A stretch of 64,000 nucleotides of DNA, taken from contig NC_049565.1 of NCBI RefSeq assembly GCF_013368755.1, positions 1,054,001 through 1,118,000 of the forward strand, given 5' to 3'. Below are positions 57,801-64,000 of this stretch, piece after piece (positions within the stretch are counted from its first letter, which is position 1; every line of letters begins with the position of its first letter). Both the position numbers and the translations under genes were made by a program. The stretch comes from Talaromyces rugulosus. Lineage: Eukaryota > Ascomycota > Eurotiomycetes > Eurotiales > Trichocomaceae. The notes under the pieces were generated by a model, which saw only the letters and a program-made list of their open reading frames with translations, made no database searches and was not told the origin of the DNA.

Positions 57801-59549
57801 CTCAACTCGTGCACCGTGCGAGAAGCGCTCCAACTTAGTGCACGTCTTCGCCGTGTCGCATCCGTTTCTCTGGAAGAAAAGATGGCCTACATTGAAACTG
57901 TTATCCGCATGCTTGATATGGAAGATATTGCTGATGCGATTATCGGCGTTCCGGGAGCCGGGCTGAATTTGGAGAGACGAAAACGTGTTAGCATTGGTGT
58001 CGAGCTTGCAGCTAAGCCAGACATTCTCTTGTTCCTTGATGAGCCAACTTCGGGGTTAGATGGGAATTCGGCGCTCTCGATCGTCCAACTTATGCGAAAT
58101 TTGTCAAATGCCGGTCAAACCATTCTGTGCACAATTCATCAACCCTCTTCCCAGATGATTGAGCTGTTTGACTCACTGCTTTTGCTTATCCCTGGTGGTA
58201 AGACAGCGTACTTTGGCCCACTTGGACCCCGGTGCACAACTATTATCGACTATTTTGCCCGCTATACGCGTCGCTGTGGAGATACCGAAAACCCAGCGGA
58301 CTACCTGCTGGACATCAGCGCAGATCCTCGAATGGACTGGCTTCTGGTTCGTCTGTCACTTCCCATTTATTGGTTCTGTAACTGACTTTTACTTTTCAAC
58401 GACAGACCTGGGAACAGTCACCCGAATATACCAAAACCCAAGACTACGTTCAAAGTATAGTTGACGGAAAAGACACTTCCAAAAATCCCAGTTCCGATAG
58501 GGCTCATGCTGCATCATACTTGGAGCAATTGCACGTTGTCACCAGCCGTGCATTTACCAACTACTGGCGTGACTCGGATTACGTGCTAGGAAAGATACAG
58601 CTGAACATATGGATGGGACTGCTGAACGGCTTAACTTTTCTCCAACTCTCGAATAATCTGGTGGACTCCCGTGGACGAATGTTTTCAATCTTTGTTGGTG
58701 TCATCACTGGCCCTGTGCTGAGCCTTCAAATTGAGCCTCGCTTCGTCATCCTCCGCGACCAGTTTTTGGCTCGGGAAAACGAGTCACGCGTGTACCACTG
58801 GAGTGTCTTTGTTATTAGCGCACTTGTGGTTGAAATTCCATTCACGCTGCTCGGCGGGCTCATCTACTGGCTTCTTTGGTACTACATGGTCGGCTACTTC
58901 TACATCTCGACACGTGCAGGATATGCGTTCCTGATGTACGAGCTCTACTCCCTTTTTGTTGCTAGTCTGGCCCAGTTGACTGCAGCTATCTTCCCAACTG
59001 CTCTTGCGGCACAGGTAGCGAATGGGTTTATCTGGCTGGTGGTGAACACATTCAACGGTCCCCTCTCGCCTCCACCCCTGACTCCCACAGGATGGCGTTG
59101 GTTTTATAACATATCGCCACTGTTCTACTTTATTGAGGGTATTGCCTCGAATGCCATGCACGCATTGGAAATCCAATGTGACCCATCAGAAATCTCAGTC
59201 TTTCGTGCACCACCTTCGGAGACTTGTGAACAATACACCTCCCAGTTCTTTAACATGTCTTCTGCGTCAGGCTATCTCATCAACCCGACAGCAACTGGAC
59301 AGTGCGAATACTGTAGTTATTCAAATGGTGATCAATATGTAAGTTTATCACCTTTTCCCCAACGTGTCCAAAAAAGGTTTGTGATGCTAATAGATAACCA
59401 AACAGATCACACAATACGACATGTCATACTCCGAGCGTGGCAATAATGTTGGGATCTTTATTGGCTTCATCATGTTCAACTATACAATGACCCTTTTCGC
59501 CACCTACTTAATTTTTATCTTCAACTGGAGAAAGCGATACCAGAAGTGA
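54874..59549 (+). CDS. PDR-type ABC-G drug transporter
   Basis: There are about 11 exons, roughly 1,340 residues, in the full-length order NBD-TMD-NBD-TMD. NBD1 has the degenerate Walker [10 protein letters not shown], signature [13 protein letters not shown] and Walker [18 protein letters not shown]1 includes [10 protein letters not shown] and [20 protein letters not shown]2 has Walker A GMSGAGK/TTLL across a splice, the degenerate signature [14 protein letters not shown] and Walker [16 protein letters not shown]2 includes [28 protein letters not shown] and the extracellular Cys-rich loop CEQYTSQF and [10 protein letters not shown]. This is the pleiotropic-drug-resistance layout of Cdr1/Pdr5 and Aspergillus AtrF-like proteins, located in the plasma membrane. 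The start is ATG 54874 (MDTPTEAKG). The N-terminal region before NBD1 is short (about 100 residues against about 150 in Pdr5). Confidence 0.92.
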
Positions 59550-59984
59550 GAGGCTATTCGTCATTGCTAATCATCACCAAGCGCTAGCAATGCCCTGGGC
59601 AGCCTAATTTGCAAAAAAAAAAAGTAAACCAGAACCGTCTGTGCTGAGATAACTTCACAACTAAAAGCTGTAATAAAGTGAGAAATTAACTTCGATGAAA
59701 AATAAAATAACCATAGCGAAAGAACACCTCTCGAAAAAAGGTTCTAAATTATAAGAACAACGAGCGCAAGATGGGCGCGAGAAGATGAGTATAGTTGAAA
59801 GAAAAGATTCCGCACAGCGACTTGTGGAGCTATGCCTAATATGGCAACTGCCTGCCTTCCTTCCCTCTGCCTTCCTTCCCTCTGCCTATAAATCTGCCTG
59901 GAGGCCATCTAGACTTTGTTCCTCTTTCTTCTACAACAAAACTTCATCCTGTTACTTCCTCTCATATCCCCCTGAAACCACAAA
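59550..59984. promoter_or_regulatory. Gap and promoter of the caspase-like gene
   Basis: It holds the 3' flank of the transporter, then a 15-base tandem repeat at 59852-59886 and a TATA-like TATAAAT near 59887. Confidence 0.5.
59852..59886. repeat. 15-base tandem repeat
   Basis: Two exact copies of CTGCCTTCCTTCCCT plus a partial third lie about 100 bases before the caspase-like start. Confidence 0.9.
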
Positions 59985-60521
59985 ATGACCACACCCATCC
60001 CAACAATGGATGCAATCGAAGCCGGCCAGTTTCGCGAGACCCTGACAGCCGCTGTGCGCCAGCATGAGGTCAGATACACCGACGCTCACAGTTTGTCAAT
60101 GAGATGGGAAAAAGATGATACCGAGGCGGATAAAGATACCGCACGCTTCCAGATGATGTTGCAGGCTTTGCATTTTCCTGCTGCCCACGAATTGGTCATC
60201 AAAGAGAACGATTCAACACCTGGATGGACAGCACGGGGCAAAATACGTGAAACCCTCGCTGCCGCAAGGAGAACAAGCGGAAGATCAATCGTTATCGTCC
60301 ATTACGCTGGACACGGCGAACTCGACAGCAGCAGAGACCTCATGTTGGGCAAGACTTCCAGATTCAGTGCCGATCGATTCTTGATCTCGCTAGCACTGGA
60401 CAAGGTTTACGATTTACAAAACACCACGAACGTTGATGTTCTATTCATTCTCGATTGCTGTTACGGATATGCTGCATGTCGCGCGTCAGAGGTGACCGAC
60501 CGAGTGGTTGAGTTGGTGTAA
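59985..60521 (+). CDS. Caspase-like (peptidase C14/metacaspase) protein, N-terminal half
   Basis: It is 178 residues in a single exon from ATG 59985. The clan CD catalytic pair is visible: HYAGHG (residues 106-111, catalytic His110) and ILDCCYG (residues 155-161, catalytic Cys at 158 or 159). The order, with a run to a conserved strand FILDCCYG, is the p20 subunit. Fungal caspase-like proteins of this sort normally carry on for another 100-200 residues with a C-terminal domain; here the frame stops after RVVELV. A matching C-terminal half lies inverted just downstream (60670-61429). No zinc-finger or proline-rich prodomain is present. Its role could be in cell death or in a heterokaryon-incompatibility-like response, by family analogy only. 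Confidence 0.75.
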   Translation: MTTPIPTMDAIEAGQFRETLTAAVRQHEVRYTDAHSLSMRWEKDDTEADKDTARFQMMLQALHFPAAHELVIKENDSTPGWTARGKIRETLAAARRTSGRSIVIVHYAGHGELDSSRDLMLGKTSRFSADRFLISLALDKVYDLQNTTNVDVLFILDCCYGYAACRASEVTDRVVELV

Positions 60522-60642
60522 ATTGGGGGTAAAAATATGTGTTAAATTGGTTAAATCTATGAGCATGGGATTCTAATTTACATGGCAATTGGATCGGTTT
60601 ATATAGGTGTTTCCTTGGCAGTTTGATCTAATTGCATAAATC

Positions 60643-60675
60643 CATATAATTCTAAATAATTCAGGGGGATTAGCG
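60643..60675 (-). repeat. Short dispersed repeat, copy B
   Basis: It is the inverse match to 50921-50963. The stop codon of the inverted caspase C-terminal frame lies inside it. Confidence 0.55.
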
Positions 60676-61429
60676 ATTTGCACTCCTAACTTCTAAGCAG
60701 GATAAGCCGCCTAGTGACGAATTGGGACTGATTTGGTTCGTAGGCAGGCACCCTGAAGGTTGACAAAGGATAACAGGAAACAAAATAACGGTAGCATAGG
60801 GAAACCCCCCCCCATCCTCATTGCTCCGTTCCATACCAGGAGAAAAGAGCACTGGCTGAGCTAACGGAGCATTCTCCTTCGATGGCGGTGAATAAGGTAC
60901 AGCCTCCTTCGATGGTGGTGAATAGGGTACAGCGGGCTTGTTGCGAGTGAGAAGATTACGCCCGGAAGTTTCAGTGACTAGCCTGTAGCCCCTGATTCCG
61001 GCAAGCTTCGAGTACACTGCGTATGCTGAGCTCAAAATTATGCACATACTTCCAGGTTCAAAAACACCCTCAAGGAAAATACCAGCACTTGGTGGGATTG
61101 TTTCAGTCCAGGCAACGAACTGCTCCAGACCCTGCGGAGTGATGTTATTGCTGGTATGCACTTTGAAGACGGCACGGCAGGTAGGAGGGATGCTAGATGG
61201 ATTGATAAGACCACCGAGGGGCAGGCAGACGGATCTGACGCCCATCTCTAGCCCGTGGGCGGGTTTCTTCATGGCATTTTCTCGCTGACGAAGTGTCTCA
61301 ACAACATTCGCAACCTCCGCGAAACGATGGCCAGCTCGCTTGCGGTGGCATATGTCCGGTGATAGTGTTCCTTGGTGGAGCGTTGGCCAGGGGTGAGGTT
61401 TCGTCGCTGGCCGCGATGACCTCCGCCAT
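60670..61429 (-). pseudogene. C-terminal half of a caspase-like gene, inverted and frameshifted
   Basis: The minus strand has an open frame (60670-61518). Its later part looks like the C-terminal extension domain of fungal caspase-like proteins: VFKVHTSNNITPQGLEQF, TETIPPSAGIFLEGVFEPG, SAYAVYSKLAG and YRLVTETSGRNLL. Just upstream on the same strand, in another frame (about 61429 to 61355), is AEVIAASDETSPLANAP, which resembles the segment that follows the DCC strand in these proteins. The two join only through a one-base shift near 61350. The frame's own first 50 codons are therefore not protein. A tandem duplication (VPYSPPSKEA twice, 60875-60934) lies near the end. Taken with the gene at 59985, this looks like one gene whose 3' half has been inverted. 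The family recall is from memory. Confidence 0.5.
60875..60934. repeat. 30-base tandem duplication in the inverted caspase fragment
   Basis: Two near-identical 30-base units (three mismatches) encode VPYSPPSKEA twice on the minus strand. Confidence 0.85.
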
Positions 61430-61518
61430 ATTATTAAGCAAGTGCCAAGATCTCGAAGTTCGACATCCTTCACATTTTCCATCGTCCGTGATTTTTTTCT
61501 AAATCCCTGTGGCATCAC

Positions 61519-61738
61519 CGGACCTTTTCATTGCGCGATAAGAGCGCCGCATTACCTAATAGTTAGTCGTGGGGTAGCAATATTCCCACCAGATCAAAAA
61601 AGCACTCACTCACTTCTTCTGTACACGTGTGGTAAAGGACACCTTTCCAGTTTTATCGCTTGGGATAGTTTTTATTTTAGCAGAGCTTCATTATTTTTTC
61701 CCCCTTGTTAGCTACCTGCTGTTCAGAACAACACAAAA
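61519..61738. promoter_or_regulatory. Promoter of the thioredoxin-like gene
   Basis: This short upstream region runs into the ATG at 61739. No specific motif stands out. Confidence 0.4.
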
Positions 61739-62190
61739 ATGCCGATCATCACCAATTTCACACTGCCCCCCTCTCAGGACGCTCTCACTCTGCCTCCTGA
61801 CTCCAATTCGGCATTCTTCATTGCCTTTTTGGCCTCGCGCGACCCGAGTACAGGACAGCCATGGTGCCCTGATGTTAGGGCTTCGCTGCCGCACCTAACC
61901 GCCGCCTTTTCCGGGGACACTGCGCCTCAGGTGGCCTTTGTCGACGTTGGACAGCGAGATGAGTGCGTTAAATAGGGCACCTCAGATATATCATCTACTG
62001 ACAGTATAAATACAGGTGGAAGAACCCCTCAAACATTTATCGAACGGATTGGAAAGTCTCCGGAGTGCCAACTCTGGTCCGCTATGAACGAGTCGACGGC
62101 AGGGTGAAGGATGTTGGCCGCATATCGGAGGTTGAAATTCTTGATAAGAAGCAGTTTTCAACCTTTATCAAGTCTCAAGCTTCTTTGTGA
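61739..62190 (+). CDS. Thioredoxin-like protein of the TXNDC17/DUF953 type
   Basis: There are two exons, 61739-61962 and 62016-62190, giving 132 residues. The active-site region is QPWCPDVRASLP, where the TXNDC17 family has WCPDC; the first Cys is kept and the second is Val. The other family marks are NSAFFIAFLASRDPSTG before it, PQVAFVDVGQRDEWKNP across the splice and VSGVPTLVRYE, which carries the cis-proline of the thioredoxin fold. It has no signal peptide and is probably cytosolic. With one cysteine it would not act as a normal disulfide reductase and might form mixed disulfides instead. Confidence 0.85.
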
Positions 62191-62601
62191 ATAAATTTGT
62201 CAATACTTTATTCGATTTCTTTTTCTTTTTCTTTTTTCCCCCCTCCTTTTTTAAACAGAGAAATGTCATCCATAACATTGAAAAAAGTATGTTATGTGAA
62301 CGTCAACAACAGCTATAGCAGAGTCAATATATATGTATATGTTGATGAATATATCAGCCTATTTTCCTACAAAATCGAATGAAGTCATGTCAAATGTCAT
62401 ATAGACAAAAATGTTTATTTATTTCTCCTGCTGAGATAAGGTGCGGAGACGCTCCCCCGCACCCAGATCACATGACGTCTTATCGTCGGAATTGAATAAC
62501 TTTCTCCAACGATTCCCTGCTTCTGATTACGCCCGGTTTCACAAACATCACATTTCGATTGGTCTATCAAACTAATATTGTGTCTGAATTACACCCGTAA
62601 C
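62191..62601. promoter_or_regulatory. Promoter region of the NAD synthetase gene
   Basis: These 411 bases include a CRE-like TGACGTC at 62473-62479 in the ACATGACGTCTT context, 120-130 bases before the ATG at 62602. An open frame at 62197-62382 is not supported. Confidence 0.45.
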
Positions 62602-64000
62602 ATGGGCCACTTTGTGACGGTTGCTACATGCAACCTTAACCAGTGAGAATTCCCACACATCTCCTTCCACAGAAGCGTTTGCATTAACCGAAGAACAGGT
62701 GGGCGCTAGACTTTGAGGGAAATACAAAGCGCATCATAGAAAGTATTCACCGGGCAAAAGCAGCAGGGGCACGGCTACGCGTGGGCCCTGAGCTGGAAAT
62801 TTGCGGATATGGCTGTCTTGATCATCTCCTGTATTCCCACCCACGACATCCGAGTTCTGGGATATAACTAGGACTAACTGTTTTAGTGAACAAGATTTAT
62901 TTCTTGCATGTTGGGAAATGCTGGAAAGGATCTTGACGGATGAGTCCTGCCGTGATATTCTTTTGGACATTGGAATGCCAGTTCAGCACAGAAATGTCCG
63001 ATACAACTGTCGTGTGATCTGCTTGGATGGCAAAATCCTCCTCATCAGGCCGAAAATGTACCTCGCAAACGACGGAAACTACAGGGAAATGCGACATTTC
63101 ACTCCTTGGTGCCAGCCACGAGTCTCTGAGCAGTACCATCTTCCAAGACGCATTCAGACTCTGCAAGGCGCTACGCATGTTACTTTTGGCGACGCAGTGG
63201 TGTCTACACCAGACACATGCATTGGTGCCGAAACATGTGTATGTATATCTTTGCCCTTAAAGGCTTCATTCCTTTTCTTTTTTGATGATACTCACAAACA
63301 GCAGGAAGAACTCTTTACTCCTGACAGCCCTCACACGCACATGAGCCTTGATGGAGTGGAGGTGATAACCAACAGCAGCGGTTCTCACTTTACTTTGCGC
63401 AAGCTTAATACTCGGCTGCAGCTTATCACCGAGGGAACTAGAAAAAATGGTGGCATCTACCTATATGCAAACCAACAAGGATGTGATGGTGACCGCCTAT
63501 ACTATGATGGATGTGCCATGGTAAGCGAGTTTTCTAGCGCTTTAACATCTTGTTCTAATGATTCAGGTTGTTTTAAATGGTGAGGTAGTTGCCCAAGGAT
63601 CTCAATTTAGCTTGAACGATGTCGAGGTTGTGACGGCAACGGTCGATCTTGAAGAAGTCCGTGCATATCGCTGCTCCATGGCCAGGGGTTTCCAGGCCGC
63701 CAACTCGAAATACAAATACGAGCGTATTCAGACCGTCTTCGAATTGAGCCCCCCTGAGATGGACTTGGACCTCAGCATGACCCCTAGTATTCCACTTACC
63801 CCTCGGTACCACAGCCCCGAAGAGGAGATTGCTCTATGTTCGGGGTGCTATCTTTGGGATTATCTCAGAAGATGTGGAGTTGCTGGGTACTTGGTCCCCC
63901 TCTCAGGCGGGATAGACTCTTGTGCAACGGCGACGATCGTTTTCTCCATGTGCCGACTTGTCATAGAAGCGGTAAAAGCTGGAAACGCTCAAGTCATTGA
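62602..64000 (+). CDS. Glutamine-dependent NAD+ synthetase, 5' part (runs off the window)
   Basis: Exons read 62602-62642, 62699-62830, 62887-63238, 63305-63520 and 63567 onward; the right end is cut by the window. The N-terminal nitrilase-type glutaminase domain is visible: [34 protein letters not shown] with the catalytic Glu, [15 protein letters not shown] with the catalytic Lys, and a Cys after DTCIGAETC. The synthetase domain begins with the ATP pyrophosphatase loop [13 protein letters not shown]. This is the eukaryotic Qns1 layout, the last step of NAD synthesis, in which glutamine-derived ammonia amidates deamido-NAD with ATP. Full-length members have about 700 residues, so roughly half is present. 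Splices were checked by frame (NQ/W, HLL/EQDLF, AETC/EELF, CAM/VVLNG). Confidence 0.93.

Noticed and set aside
1..64000. CRISPR array, insertion sequence or integrated phage
   Set aside because: None was seen; the intron-rich genes show that this is eukaryotic nuclear DNA.

Overview
The window is a stretch of nuclear chromosome from a filamentous ascomycete, most likely a eurotiomycete. The pointers are many short (about 50-70 base) GT-AG introns, pyrimidine-rich leaders, a SUN-family wall protein, an AIM3-like protein, Zn2Cys6 regulators, PDR-type ABC and Dal5-type MFS transporters, and a rhodopsin-domain (PTH11-like) membrane protein. The genus is a guess only. All products are read from the sequence by family motifs; no database was searched. 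Exon joins were worked out by hand from splice signals and frame.

Layout. 0-3.2 kb: a Bni4-like phosphatase-targeting protein with a CT-rich leader. 4.5-5.6 kb: an AIG1-like P-loop GTPase whose frame breaks once. 5.6-6.9 kb: AT-rich DNA without a convincing gene. 6.9-20.3 kb: a secondary-metabolite-type cluster of eight genes: UbiA prenyltransferase, O-methyltransferase, rhodopsin-domain protein, alpha/beta hydrolase, LaeA-like methyltransferase, cytochrome P450, FAD monooxygenase and a second O-methyltransferase. No polyketide synthase, NRPS or soluble terpene synthase is visible. 21.6-22.3 kb: a decayed SMP-30-like propeller gene, then about 1.8 kb of AT-rich DNA. 24.2-35 kb: mostly conserved genes (FKBP12, MFS transporter, fatty acid elongase, AIM3-like protein, a small ABM-domain protein, a four-helix membrane protein). 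36-43.3 kb: an F-box protein and a small catabolic-looking group (SDR, AhpD/CMD-like protein, SMP-30-like hydrolase, Zn2Cys6 regulator). 44.2-46.5 kb: two chromosome-segregation genes, Mis12/Mtw1 and CENP-X/Mhf2, head to head. 48.4-49.9 kb: a SUN-family wall protein. 51.2-59.5 kb: a Zn2Cys6 regulator, an SDR and a PDR transporter. 60-61.5 kb: a caspase-like gene that looks cut in two, with its C-terminal half lying inverted. 61.7-62.2 kb: a thioredoxin-like protein. 62.6 kb to the right edge: a partial glutamine-dependent NAD synthetase.

How the genes may work together. In the 6.9-20.3 kb cluster the prenyltransferase would attach or process an isoprenoid chain, the FAD enzyme and P450 would oxidise it, the two O-methyltransferases would cap hydroxyls, and the hydrolase would trim or lactonise. 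Since the flanks look like unrelated genes, the scaffold would have to come from primary metabolism or from a cluster elsewhere. The 37-43 kb group reads like an oxidation, decarboxylation and lactone-opening set with its own regulator. The 51-59 kb group could be an inducible detoxification and efflux locus. These pathway roles are inferences.
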